Assembly (NCBI GenBank): GCA_910584095.1
Contig: CAJTYU010000009.1
Coordinates: forward strand, 1 to 64,000
Source of the DNA: an uncultured Dorea sp.
GTDB taxonomy: Bacteria; Bacillota; Clostridia; Lachnospirales; Lachnospiraceae
DNA: 64,000 nucleotides
Direction of reading: 5' to 3'
How positions within the stretch are numbered: position 1 is the stretch's first letter; each line of letters opens with the position of its first letter. Shown piece by piece: positions 8,158-16,251 of this stretch. The notes under the pieces were generated by a model, which worked only from the letters and a program-made list of their open reading frames with translations, was not told the origin of the DNA and made no database searches. Made by a program: the position numbers and the translations under genes.

Positions 8158-8203
8158 GAAAAATAGGCCGTACGGCTGTTATCCCTCCAGCCATACAGCC
8201 TAT
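8158..8203 (-). terminator. Terminator between tpiA and gpmI
   Basis: A 16-base stem (8163-8178 with 8188-8203, two G-T pairs) with a 9-base loop is followed on the minus strand by TTTTTCG. It lies about 20 bases past the tpiA stop. Confidence 0.85.
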
Positions 8204-8222
8204 CTTTCTGATTTGCTCTTAA

Positions 8223-8972
8223 TTATTTATAATTTACAATTTTTCCAAAATCCGGTTTCAGCGCTGCGCCGCCTACCAAGCCGCCGTCGATATCCGCCTG
8301 TGCAAATAACTCCGGAGCGGTAGCCGCATTTACAGAGCCGCCGTACTGGATACGGATTGCCTCTGCCGTCGCATCGTCATAAACCTCTGCGATACATGCA
8401 CGGATGCCTGCGCATACTTCCTGCGCCTGTTCGGTAGTAGCCGTTTTGCCTGTTCCGATTGCCCAGATCGGCTCGTAAGCGATTACCATCGTCTTCGCCT
8501 GGTCAGCCGTTACATTCTGAAGTCCAACCTTAACCTGCTGGCGGATGAAATCCATCGTTACGCCCTGCTCTCTCTGTTCCAGAGACTCGCCGCAGCACAT
8601 AATCGGAGTAATGCCGTGCTCAAGCGCCTTGAGTACCTTCTTATTTACCGTCTCATTGGTCTCAGCAAAATACTCTCTTCTCTCAGAATGTCCGAGAACA
8701 ACGTATTTTACGCCTGCATCTACCAGCATAGCCGGAGAAATCTCGCCTGTGTAAGCTCCCTTCTCCTCAAAATACATATTCTCAGCGCCAACTGCAATAT
8801 TCGTGCCTTTTACTGCCTCTGCAACCGGGATGATATCAATCGCCGGAACGCAGAATACCACGTCCACATCCTCGCTGGCTACTAATGGTTTGAGCTCCTC
8901 AACTAAGGCAACCGCCTCGCTGGGTGTTTTATTCATTTTCCAGTTACCTGCAACAATCTTTCTTCTTGCCAT
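8223..8972 (-). CDS. tpiA: Triosephosphate isomerase
   Basis: 249 aa, the usual length, a complete TIM barrel. It interconverts dihydroxyacetone phosphate and glyceraldehyde 3-phosphate. Active-site residues are visible: the N-terminal GNWKMNKTPSEA (Asn and Lys), the electrophile His in VLGHSERREYF, the catalytic Glu in AYEPIWAIGTGK (which also contains the mobile loop), and the phosphate-binding YGGSVN and GGLVGGAAL. ATG with AGAAGGAGAATGGAAA upstream. It lies 149 bases downstream of pgk, with a repeat-containing spacer between. Confidence 0.97.
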   Translation of the reverse strand: MARRKIVAGNWKMNKTPSEAVALVEELKPLVASEDVDVVFCVPAIDIIPVAEAVKGTNIAVGAENMYFEEKGAYTGEISPAMLVDAGVKYVVLGHSERREYFAETNETVNKKVLKALEHGITPIMCCGESLEQREQGVTMDFIRQQVKVGLQNVTADQAKTMVIAYEPIWAIGTGKTATTEQAQEVCAGIRACIAEVYDDATAEAIRIQYGGSVNAATAPELFAQADIDGGLVGGAALKPDFGKIVNYK

Positions 8973-9009
8973 TTTCCATTCTCCTTCTTATATTTATCTC
9001 TATTGCCCG

Positions 9010-9121
9010 AAAAAACCTCGTCAAGCTTTCCGGTATGTCCGCCTCACTAAATTCGTGAATAACCTTATTAAGTTCGGCGGACTAAGTAAACGCTAGGCTC
9101 AAAAATACCTCGCCAAGCTTT
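9010..9121. repeat. Paired direct repeats around a short inverted repeat in the pgk-tpiA spacer
   Basis: Two near-identical direct repeats, AACCTCGTCAAGCTTT (ends at 9029) and TACCTCGCCAAGCTTT (ends at 9121), are each preceded by an A-run. Between them is a 7-base inverted repeat, GTCCGCC (9037-9043) and GGCGGAC (9076-9082). The second repeat touches the pgk stop codon. There is no T-run, so this is not an ordinary terminator. It might be an RNA-processing hairpin or a small dispersed repeat. Confidence 0.5.
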
Positions 9122-10315
9122 TTACTTATCGTTTGCGGCTGCTACGCCCGGAAGTTCTTTTCCTTCTAAAAATTCGAGGGAAGCGCCGCCGCCTGTTGAA
9201 ATGTGTGTCATCTTATCGCCGAAGCCAAGCTGATTTACCGCCGCTGCGGAATCGCCGCCGCCGATGATGGTTACAGCGTCTGTATCCGCAAGCGCCTTTG
9301 CAACCGCCTCGGTTCCCGCCGCAAAGTTCGGCATCTCAAAGCATCCCATTGGTCCGTTCCATACGACTGTCTTAGCGTCCTTAACAGCCTCAGAGAAAAT
9401 CTTAGCTGTCTCCGGCCCGATATCAAGCCCCTGCCAGCCGTCTGGAATCTCGCCGGCCTTTACCACCTTGGAATTTGCATCGTTAGAGAAATCGTCTGCA
9501 ATCACGGTATCTACAGGCAGAAGTAATTTTACGCCTTTTTCCTTTGCCTTCTTCAGCATATCCAACGCATACTCGCAGTAATCTGCCTCTAAGAGGGAAT
9601 TGCCAACACTGCCGCCCTCTGCCTTGCTGAAGGTATAAGACATACCGCCGCCGATGATCAGGGTATCTACCTTATCGAGAAGGTTCTCGATAACAGAAAT
9701 CTTGCTGGATACCTTTGCGCCGCCAAGAATCGCTACAAACGGACGCTCCGGATTATTTACGGCGTTTCCAAGGAAATCAATCTCCTTCTGCATCAGATAA
9801 CCTACTGCCGCCGTGTCAACATACTCTGTCACGCCCACATTGGAGCAGTGCGCCCGGTGCGCCGTACCAAACGCATCGTTTACAAATACATCGCACAGAG
9901 ACGCCAAATCTTTGGAGAAGGCTTCGCCGTTCTTGGTCTCTTCGATTCTGTAACGCGTATTCTCAAGAAGAACCACGTCGCCGTCCGCCATTGCGTCTAC
10001 GGCAGCTTTCACGCTGTCGTCTACCACAACATTGCTTGGGACAAACTTCACTTCCTGACTAAGCAGTTCGGAAAGCCTTGTAGCTACCGGTGCAAGAGAA
10101 AGTTCAGGCTTCGGCTCTCCCTTTGGCTTGCCTAAATGCGAGCAGAGAATTACTTTCCCGCCGTCTGCAATCAGTTTCTTGATTGTAGGAAGAGCAGCTA
10201 CCAGACGGTTCTCGTCCGTAATCTTCCCCTCGATCAAAGGTACGTTAAAATCACATCTGCAAAGGACTCTTTTGCCCTTAACGCTAATATCTTCTACCGA
10301 TTTTTTATTCAGCAT
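9122..10315 (-). CDS. pgk: Phosphoglycerate kinase
   Basis: 397 aa, normal length. It transfers the phosphate of 1,3-bisphosphoglycerate to ADP. Family motifs: KGKRVLCRCDFNVPL (substrate-binding Asp and Asn), SHLGKPKGEP, LENTRYRIEETKN, NDAFGTAHRAHCSN, AILGGAKVSSKI, the nucleotide-binding WNGPMGCFE, and the C-terminal TIIGGGDSAAAVN with THISTGGGASLEFLEGK. Upstream on the same strand lies gap, separated by a terminator. ATG start with AAGGAGACAG ahead. Confidence 0.97.
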   Translation of the reverse strand: MLNKKSVEDISVKGKRVLCRCDFNVPLIEGKITDENRLVAALPTIKKLIADGGKVILCSHLGKPKGEPKPELSLAPVATRLSELLSQEVKFVPSNVVVDDSVKAAVDAMADGDVVLLENTRYRIEETKNGEAFSKDLASLCDVFVNDAFGTAHRAHCSNVGVTEYVDTAAVGYLMQKEIDFLGNAVNNPERPFVAILGGAKVSSKISVIENLLDKVDTLIIGGGMSYTFSKAEGGSVGNSLLEADYCEYALDMLKKAKEKGVKLLLPVDTVIADDFSNDANSKVVKAGEIPDGWQGLDIGPETAKIFSEAVKDAKTVVWNGPMGCFEMPNFAAGTEAVAKALADTDAVTIIGGGDSAAAVNQLGFGDKMTHISTGGGASLEFLEGKELPGVAAANDK

Positions 10316-10403
10316 ATATCTGTCTCCTTACTTAATATTGTAATGCAAGCGTCAAATGATATCCTGACGCTTCTATAAATCAGAACGAAGTTTCTTATAT
10401 CAT

Positions 10404-10434
10404 AAAAAGGATCCGGTCCTCTCAGACCGGACCC
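10404..10434 (-). terminator. Terminator after gap
   Basis: The stem GGGTCCGGTC/GGCCGGATCC-type (10425-10434 with 10409-10418, one G-T pair) has a 6-base loop and is followed by TTTTTATG on the minus strand. It lies 76 bases past the gap stop and may reduce read-through into pgk. Confidence 0.85.
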
Positions 10435-10509
10435 TTTCTGAGTCTCTTATTCTCTCAATGCCGCAATACGCAATCTATGGGATACGCCATTGGCAGCATT
10501 CCTTTCCTC

Positions 10510-11523
10510 TTACGCTAATTCAGAGAAGTATTTGATTGTTCTTACCATCTGGCTTGTGTAAGAATTCTCATTGTCATACCATGAAACAACCTGAACTTCT
10601 GTAGTATTGTCGTCGATTGGCAATACCATTGTCTGGGTAGCGTCAAATAATGATCCGAATCTCATACCGATTACATCGCTGGAAACGATCTCATCTGTGT
10701 TGTATCCGAAAGACTCTGTAGCCGCCGCCTTCATAGCTGCGTTTACTTCGTCAACGGTTACAGCCTTGTCAACAACTGCTGTAAGGATTGTGGTAGATCC
10801 TGTAGGAGTCGGAACACGCTGTGCCGCGCCGATGAGCTTGCCGTTCAGTTCTGGAATAACAAGGCCGATAGCCTTAGCTGCGCCTGTGCTGTTTGGAACG
10901 ATATTCACTGCCGCTGCACGGGATCTTCTTAAGTCGCCCTTTCTCTGCGGTCCGTCAAGAGTCATCTGGTCACCTGTGTAAGCGTGGATTGTCTGCATGA
11001 TACCAGACTTAATCGGTGCAAGGCCGTTCAATGCCTTAGCCATAGGCGCCAGACAGTTTGTTGTACAAGAAGCTGCAGAGATAACGGTATCTTCCGGCTT
11101 CAAAGATGTATGGTTAACATTGTAAACGATTGTAGGAAGGTCGCTTCCTGCCGGTGCAGAAATAACAACTTTTCTAGCTCCTGCCTTAACGTGAGCGGAT
11201 GCTTTCTCTTTTGATGTGTAGAAGCCTGTACACTCCAGAACTACGTCTACACCGATCTCACCCCATGGAAGCTCCTCTGCGTTAGCCTTTGCATAGATCT
11301 TAATCTCTTTTCCATCAACAACGATAGAATCCTCTGTAGCTTCAACTTTGTCTGCCAGAGCGTATTTGCCCTGTGAAGAATCATACTTTAACAGGTGAGC
11401 AAGCATCTTTGGAGATGTCAGGTCATTGATTGCAACTACCTCATATCCCTCTGCTCCAAACATCTGTCTGAATGCGAGACGTCCAATACGTCCGAATCCA
11501 TTAATCGCTACTTTTACTGCCAT
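10510..11523 (-). CDS. gap: Type I glyceraldehyde-3-phosphate dehydrogenase
   Basis: 337 aa. It oxidises glyceraldehyde 3-phosphate to 1,3-bisphosphoglycerate with NAD+. The N-terminal NAD-binding motif is INGFGRIGRLAFRQM and an Asp follows in VVAINDL. The catalytic Cys is in SAASCTTNCLAP, and other motifs are IHAYTGDQMTLDGP, RRSRAAAVNIVPNSTGAA and VSWYDNENSYTSQ. ATG with AGGAGGAATTA upstream. It has its own strong promoter (11621..11649) and a long leader with a perfect inverted repeat, so it is probably the most strongly expressed gene of the glycolytic cluster. Confidence 0.97.
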   Translation of the reverse strand: MAVKVAINGFGRIGRLAFRQMFGAEGYEVVAINDLTSPKMLAHLLKYDSSQGKYALADKVEATEDSIVVDGKEIKIYAKANAEELPWGEIGVDVVLECTGFYTSKEKASAHVKAGARKVVISAPAGSDLPTIVYNVNHTSLKPEDTVISAASCTTNCLAPMAKALNGLAPIKSGIMQTIHAYTGDQMTLDGPQRKGDLRRSRAAAVNIVPNSTGAAKAIGLVIPELNGKLIGAAQRVPTPTGSTTILTAVVDKAVTVDEVNAAMKAAATESFGYNTDEIVSSDVIGMRFGSLFDATQTMVLPIDDNTTEVQVVSWYDNENSYTSQMVRTIKYFSELA

Positions 11524-11574
11524 GATTAATTCCTCCTAAATGATTATTAACTGCTTTTCACAGCCACGTATTTT

Positions 11575-11608
11575 ATGATTCTTTAGCGTTTCTTTGTTAA
11601 AGAATCAT
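11575..11608 (-). promoter_or_regulatory. Perfect 11-bp inverted repeat in the gap leader
   Basis: ATGATTCTTTA (11575-11585) and TAAAGAATCAT (11598-11608) flank a 12-base centre. It begins about 6 bases after the predicted transcription start of gap. It could be a repressor operator covering the start site or an mRNA 5' stem-loop that stabilises the transcript. It does not match the Rex pattern. Confidence 0.55.
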
Positions 11609-11620
11609 CAACCGAATATT

Positions 11621-11649
11621 ATTTTACTAAATCTTGTACAAAAATTCAA
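11621..11649 (-). promoter_or_regulatory. Predicted sigma-A promoter of gap
   Basis: Minus strand: TTGAAT (11649-11644), a 17-base spacer, TAAAAT (11626-11621). It lies about 98 bases before the gap start codon. Confidence 0.65.
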
Positions 11650-11767
11650 GTCTCTTTTGCATTTTTATGGAAGGAAAGGCTAATTTTGTTATGATTCAAA
11701 GCCTTTACCGGCGGCCCGCGATATGCCGGCCGCTTATATTTGGTCAAACTACACAGCAGCTGAGCGA

Positions 11768-11787
11768 AAAAACAGGCAAATTTGCCT
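11768..11787 (-). terminator. Likely terminator of the ABC exporter operon
   Basis: The palindrome AGGCAAATTTGCCT (11774-11787) is followed on the minus strand by GTTTTTTCG, 49 bases past the permease stop. The stem is short (5 bp with an AATT loop). A second GC-rich inverted repeat lies near 11708-11733. Confidence 0.5.
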
Positions 11788-11835
11788 AATGGTAAACTGC
11801 CGCCCCCGGAATCCTGTTCTTCCCGAATGCCGAGG

Positions 11836-13083
11836 TTACTTTGCGCTTCCCTTCCGGCAATAGGTATAAGCCGTCAGGAAAATGAACAGCGGAATCTCTG
11901 CCGCCCGGACTATCAGGAGCAGATCTACGTTCCACACAGATGCCTGCCCCACATGCAGGAAATGATAGTCAACCAGCGAATACAGCAGGCAGTTGGACAT
12001 TCCGATCCCCCCGGAAGGAAGGAAACACCCCAGCCATGTCCCTGCCGCTCCCGGAAGGGCCGCTTCCGCCACCACCGGAAGGATCACAAAAAACAGGCCC
12101 GCTGCCAAAGCGCTTACGTTATTTTTCATCCTTGCGGATAAAAACAGGGTAAAGCTGATGCAGGACAGCAGGATCAGAAAGCTCCCCGCCAGATTCGCCC
12201 ACTGGAGCTGCCCCACATGGCAGGCCGGAAGGCTGGTGGCCGAATAAAGTATCTGTATGGAGGTCTTCGTCCCCTCCCAGCCAAACAAACTGTTGGTAAT
12301 CAGAATGAACAGCGCTCCGCACAGAACAAACGCCGTTCCGGTAATCAACAGCGCAGACAGGATCTTTACGGCGGCCAGCTTAAGTCTTCCATGTCTGGTA
12401 CAGCGCAGGATGTCGTCCGCCCCGGTCTGATACTCCGCCGAAAATACTGGGGCTGCAATTACCACGCAGAAAATCGTAACGGCAAAGATCAGAAGCACCT
12501 GATAATCCATAGAATTACTATTTGCGCCGTAGTAATACGTATAGGGGCGTTCCACCTTTCCAAATTTCTCCTGCGCTATTTTCTCTGCTGAAGGGTAATC
12601 CTTCTGCTCCATCTTCATAATCGAGGAAAGCCTCTCTGTCAGCCTTTCATAATACCCCTCTGCGTACTCCGGCGGGATTTCCAGCATCTGAGGCGCAATC
12701 CCGGTTTTTGGATCGGCAAACACTTCCCGGATCCCATGCACATATGGCTCTGACGGAGCCAGTTCCTTATAGTATACATCCGACGGAATATTTTCTCCGT
12801 ACTCTGAATCATATACGGGATAGATTTCCAGACGCTTCTCTATGGCCTCTCTTAACTTCTCTGCCGTCACCTCTCCGTATATAGTGTCGTTGTATTGCCG
12901 GTAAAACCGGGCTGCCTGAATCCCCTGAAGTTCCGTTTCCTTCCCGTCCTCCTCTATAACAGCCCCTTCATAAGTCACTGGGATATATGCCAGAAACGCC
13001 GTCAGCGCTAAACTTACGCCAAGCAGTACCCATGTCATCCTTGTTCTCAATACACGTTTGACCTCCAACAAAAAAATTCTCAT
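11836..13083 (-). CDS. ABC-2 type transporter permease
   Basis: 415 aa. An N-terminal membrane helix (LLEVKRVLRTRMTWVLLGVSLALTAF) is followed by a ~170-residue hydrophilic, probably extracellular domain, then about five more helices from residue 205 (VLLIFAVTIFCVVIAAPVF; IKTLSALL-like region; LAGSFLILLSCISFTLFLS; ALAAGLFFVILPVVA; AAEIPLFIFLTAYTY). The motif FSAEYQTGADDILRCTRHGR is typical of ABC-2 exporter permeases. The start at 13083 overlaps the ATPase stop as ATGA, indicating coupled translation; a longer frame to 13116 lacks a good site. It works with the ATPase at 13080-13961, likely exporting or resisting an antimicrobial compound; the substrate is unknown. Confidence 0.85.
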   Translation of the reverse strand: MRIFLLEVKRVLRTRMTWVLLGVSLALTAFLAYIPVTYEGAVIEEDGKETELQGIQAARFYRQYNDTIYGEVTAEKLREAIEKRLEIYPVYDSEYGENIPSDVYYKELAPSEPYVHGIREVFADPKTGIAPQMLEIPPEYAEGYYERLTERLSSIMKMEQKDYPSAEKIAQEKFGKVERPYTYYYGANSNSMDYQVLLIFAVTIFCVVIAAPVFSAEYQTGADDILRCTRHGRLKLAAVKILSALLITGTAFVLCGALFILITNSLFGWEGTKTSIQILYSATSLPACHVGQLQWANLAGSFLILLSCISFTLFLSARMKNNVSALAAGLFFVILPVVAEAALPGAAGTWLGCFLPSGGIGMSNCLLYSLVDYHFLHVGQASVWNVDLLLIVRAAEIPLFIFLTAYTYCRKGSAK

Positions 13084-13961
13084 CTTTCCACCCCGCTTTC
13101 CTGAGGAAACAGCCACAGGTAAAGATCCTCCAGCCGAGGCTTCACCCTTCTCGAATCCTCTGTCATTTTTTCATCAGCCAGATACCTGAGCGCCACGGTT
13201 CCGTCCGGTTCATTTCTTAGATTCACCACCTGAGTTTCTTTCTCCCATCCTTGTACTTCCCCGGCCGGAACCCGGCAGGACCATACCTTTCCGGCCACAT
13301 GCCTTACCAGATCTTGTGTCGAGCCGGTCTGTATAATCTTTCCGTTTTTCATAACCGCATTCTGCGTAGCGATGTATTCTACATCCGAAACAATATGGGT
13401 AGATATTACCACAATTCTGTTATGGGCAAATTCCGATAAAAGGTTCCTGAACCGTACCCGCTCTCCCGGATCCAATCCGCTGGTAGGCTCATCCAAAATC
13501 AGAATTTCCGGATCGTTTAGGAGCGCCTGCGCAATTCCTACGCGCCGCTTCATTCCGCCGGATAATTTCACGATCCGTTTCCGCCTCACATCCCCAAGGG
13601 AAAGCTGCTCTAACAGTTCCGCAATCTTTTTCTTAGTTTGTATTTTGGGCAGGCCTTTTAAAACAGCCACGTATTCCAGATAATCCTTAACGGTAAATTC
13701 CGGGTAGAAGCCAAAATCCTGGGGAAGATAACCGAAAATATCCCTGTAATTCCCTTTCAGAGACGCAATTGGTATACCGTCATACATAATTTTGCCGGAA
13801 GTCGGACTCATAATCCCGGCAATCATTTTCATCAGCGTAGTTTTCCCCGCCCCATTTGCACCCAGAAGGCCCCATACCCCCGGCGTAATCTCAAGAGACA
13901 CATCGTCTACCGCCAGTTTATCCTTATATTGCTTTGTAATGTGATCAATTCTAAGTTCCAT
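13080..13961 (-). CDS. ABC transporter ATP-binding protein
   Basis: 293 aa. Complete nucleotide-binding domain: Walker A GANGAGKTTLMK near residue 38, Q-loop YLPQDFGFYPEFT, signature LSGGMKRRVGIAQAL, Walker B ILILDEPTSGLDP, switch His in VVISTHIVSDVE. It has a ~70-residue C-terminal region after the core (LVRHVAGKVWSCRVP onward), as in drug and peptide exporters. The start is the ATG at 13961, preceded by AGGAGGAAACGGATT; a longer frame to 14012 overlaps the upstream gene and has no site. It overlaps the permease by 4 bases and follows the 254-residue membrane protein. Confidence 0.93.
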   Translation of the reverse strand: MELRIDHITKQYKDKLAVDDVSLEITPGVWGLLGANGAGKTTLMKMIAGIMSPTSGKIMYDGIPIASLKGNYRDIFGYLPQDFGFYPEFTVKDYLEYVAVLKGLPKIQTKKKIAELLEQLSLGDVRRKRIVKLSGGMKRRVGIAQALLNDPEILILDEPTSGLDPGERVRFRNLLSEFAHNRIVVISTHIVSDVEYIATQNAVMKNGKIIQTGSTQDLVRHVAGKVWSCRVPAGEVQGWEKETQVVNLRNEPDGTVALRYLADEKMTEDSRRVKPRLEDLYLWLFPQESGVER

Positions 13962-13977
13962 AATCCGTTTCCTCCTA

Positions 13978-14742
13978 TCAGGCATATGTGGTTCGTTCCC
14001 GCTGCTTCCCAATCAGAAATCCTTGATAAATATAGTATCCAAATAAAATAAAACTGCCCAAAGCAATCCATGTCTGCAGTTCCTCATAAAAAAACTGCGG
14101 AAGAAACCGGAATAAAAGCAGCAGCACGATAAAAAGCAGGATTCCGTATGTCAAAAAATACCGGCATACCCGCCCGGTCTCCGTGGTTCTGAGCATAAAC
14201 AAAATGCCATTTCCGCACACGCCTAGGAAAAATAACATGTACGCCATACCGTTTCTAAATCCAAACGCCAAATACGCGGACGTCACGATTGAAATCCCTG
14301 TAATCACCGCCAGCTCTCCCACAAATAAAATCAGTATTCTGGATAAGAGCAGCCGTTTAATGGAAAAATAGGAAACCGCTTCTATTTCCATCATTCGGTA
14401 ATAACTGGACCGGTAAATAAATACAATCCAGAGCATCGATATGCCTACCGCCAGACAGCTTAGGGAAAATGCCGCTTTTACCGGCGTAATCACATGCAGT
14501 TTTGCATATTGTATGATAAGAAGGGTTGGCGCGGCTGCTATTATCAGCTCGAACACCCACATTTTCCAGCCCGCGAACCAAAGCTGCGACAGCAAAAGAT
14601 CCATAAATCCGATTCTTTTTCTGAAATCCTGAGTATTCCATTGCATTCTGGCAAGAAGAACCATCCTGTCTGCCGCCTGTTCTGATACCGGTTCATCTTC
14701 TGTAAGCGCTCTTCTTATCCTATTTTCCATATCTTTTTCCAT
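13978..14742 (-). CDS. Multi-pass membrane protein of the ECF sigma/ABC operon
   Basis: 254 aa. An N-terminal cytoplasmic stretch of ~55 residues (ENRIRRALTEDEPVSEQAAD) precedes about six hydrophobic helices, including VFELIIAAAPTLLIIQYA, FSLSCLAVGISMLWIVFIY, ILILFVGELAVITGISIV, MAYMLFFLGVCGNGILFML, FLTYGILLFIVLLLLFRFLP and WIALGSFILFGYYIY. Its start overlaps the sigma factor gene by 23 bases. The position right after an ECF sigma factor and the soluble N-terminus suggest an anti-sigma or sensory role; it has no zinc-binding anti-sigma motif. It could instead be an accessory transporter subunit. Confidence 0.75.
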   Translation of the reverse strand: MEKDMENRIRRALTEDEPVSEQAADRMVLLARMQWNTQDFRKRIGFMDLLLSQLWFAGWKMWVFELIIAAAPTLLIIQYAKLHVITPVKAAFSLSCLAVGISMLWIVFIYRSSYYRMMEIEAVSYFSIKRLLLSRILILFVGELAVITGISIVTSAYLAFGFRNGMAYMLFFLGVCGNGILFMLRTTETGRVCRYFLTYGILLFIVLLLLFRFLPQFFYEELQTWIALGSFILFGYYIYQGFLIGKQRERTTYA

Positions 14743-15319
14743 CTGATTCCCCTCCCTTCATTGGTGCGCCGATATGCCCGGATTTAGTAAAACTATGCAT
14801 ATCAGTCACTAGCTGAGCTTTTATTTCCTTCAGCGCCGCCCTCAGCTTCGACTGTACTGTACGCATAGGCATTCCCATAATATCGGCGATTTCCCTAAGC
14901 TTTAGTTCCTGTCCAAACCGTAGTATTACAATTTCCTGCGTGGACGGCTCTAATTTCCTGATCAGTTCCCTAATATAAATCCGTTCCTCGGCCTCATCAA
15001 CCCCCGGTTCTTCACAAATAATTTTCGTATTCATTTCCTCTAACGGCACATAATCCCGCCCTTTGCTCCTGTACAGGTCGATGCAGGTATTTCCCGCAAT
15101 CTTATACAGAAAATTCCGAAGCTTCCCGGAAAATCCACATCTGCCAAAATATTTTATTGCTTTTAAAAAAGTCTCCTGAGCCGCGTCTTCCGCCAGATAT
15201 GCATCCGGCGCGTGCCATTTACAGTACCTCAGTATTTCCGGATAATACAAGCGTACCAAATCATCCATGGCGGAAGTATCTCCGGCCCGCAGTCTCTTTA
15301 ATAATATCTCTTCGCGCAT
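14720..15319 (-). CDS. ECF-type RNA polymerase sigma factor
   Basis: 199 aa. Region 2 (residues ~10-85) reads DDLVRLYYPEILRYC, AEDAAQETFLKAIKYF and FLYKIAGNTCIDLYRS, matching core-binding and -10 recognition segments. Region 4 (~115-165) reads IRKLEPSTQEIVILRFGQEL, then LREIADIMGMPMRTVQSKL, a helix-turn-helix for -35 recognition. A short tail rich in Gly and Lys follows. There is no region 1 or 3, as in group 4 sigma factors. It is the first gene of a four-gene unit with a membrane protein and an ABC exporter, the layout of stress-inducible antimicrobial-peptide responses in Firmicutes. A TATAAT lies about 40 bases upstream. Confidence 0.92.
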   Translation of the reverse strand: MREEILLKRLRAGDTSAMDDLVRLYYPEILRYCKWHAPDAYLAEDAAQETFLKAIKYFGRCGFSGKLRNFLYKIAGNTCIDLYRSKGRDYVPLEEMNTKIICEEPGVDEAEERIYIRELIRKLEPSTQEIVILRFGQELKLREIADIMGMPMRTVQSKLRAALKEIKAQLVTDMHSFTKSGHIGAPMKGGESDGKRYGK

Positions 15320-15393
15320 TAAGATCTTCTCCTTTAAGGGCGTCCCCTTATAGATTATAACGTCTGCAGTATAGGAAAAGGATTAATGAACAG

Positions 15394-15426
15394 AAAAAAA
15401 GTTCGCGCTTTTTTTGCACAAACTTT
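15394..15426 (-). terminator. Terminator of the isc-mnmA-PHP operon
   Basis: An 11-base stem (15398-15408 with 15416-15426, two G-T pairs) and a 7-base loop are followed by seven T on the minus strand. It lies just past the PHP gene and ahead of the sigma factor gene. Confidence 0.8.
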
Positions 15427-15444
15427 TTGATTAATCATTTTTAT

Positions 15445-16251
15445 TTAAGACAGCTTGATAAATTCCGGTTTTCTATTCCTGAACTCCGTATAATACCGGA
15501 ATCCGTTTTCCTTTAATAGCTCGTCAACCAGATGGAAATCATACGCTATATGTTCCGGAGTATGCCCGTCTGCTCCTACGGTTATGATTTCTCCGCCAAG
15601 TTCCCGGTATCGCTTCAATATCTTTTCGTGAGGATGGGCGAATCCTATTCCATATTTTAATCCAGATGTATTCAACTCAATTCCTTTTCCATCGGAAATA
15701 ATCTGTTTCAATATCTCTTCAATCACATCCATATAATCGTCGCAGGAATAGCTTTTTACACCTTGATTGCTGTAACGCACCATATAATCCATATGCCCAA
15801 GAACATCATAAGATTTAATCTTTTGTACATCCTCTAGGATTTCTTCAAAATGTATCCTGTATGCCTCCTGATCCGTGTGATCTAAATAAATTCTTTTTGA
15901 AGAAGCGTCATGTCCCCGCACGGAATGAGCCGAACCAATTACAAAATCCATCGGATATTTCTCTGTAAATCCTTTGTAAAACTCTCCCAAATGAGGCTGA
16001 AGCCCGATCTCTGCGCCAATTCTGATATCAATCCTGTCTTTATACCGTTCCTTTAAAAGCGGCATCTCTTTAAAATAGCGCTCTGCGTCAAAAATCTCCT
16101 CCGAACCCCAGTCAAAATTGTCTTTATCATAGTGATCCGTAAAGCAAATGACCTCAAGACCCTTTGCAATAGCCCCTTCAACCATGTCCTCTGGCCTGGC
16201 CTTAGAGTCACTAGAAAAATTACAATGCATATGAACATCCGCTCTCATCAT
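15445..16251 (-). CDS. PHP-domain phosphoesterase, histidinol-phosphatase family
   Basis: 268 aa. PHP metal-binding motifs: ADVHMHCNFSSDS at the N-terminus, FTDHYD near residue 38, an acidic residue in IRIGAEIGL, IGSAHSV, LGHMDYMVRY and the C-terminal VGADGHTPEHI. This is the HisK/HisJ type, which hydrolyses L-histidinol phosphate. No other his genes are here, so the role is unproven and another phosphate ester is possible. Its ATG overlaps the mnmA stop (ATGA), so it is translationally coupled to the tRNA thiolase gene. That is an unexpected place for a histidine gene. Confidence 0.85.
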   Translation of the reverse strand: MMRADVHMHCNFSSDSKARPEDMVEGAIAKGLEVICFTDHYDKDNFDWGSEEIFDAERYFKEMPLLKERYKDRIDIRIGAEIGLQPHLGEFYKGFTEKYPMDFVIGSAHSVRGHDASSKRIYLDHTDQEAYRIHFEEILEDVQKIKSYDVLGHMDYMVRYSNQGVKSYSCDDYMDVIEEILKQIISDGKGIELNTSGLKYGIGFAHPHEKILKRYRELGGEIITVGADGHTPEHIAYDFHLVDELLKENGFRYYTEFRNRKPEFIKLS

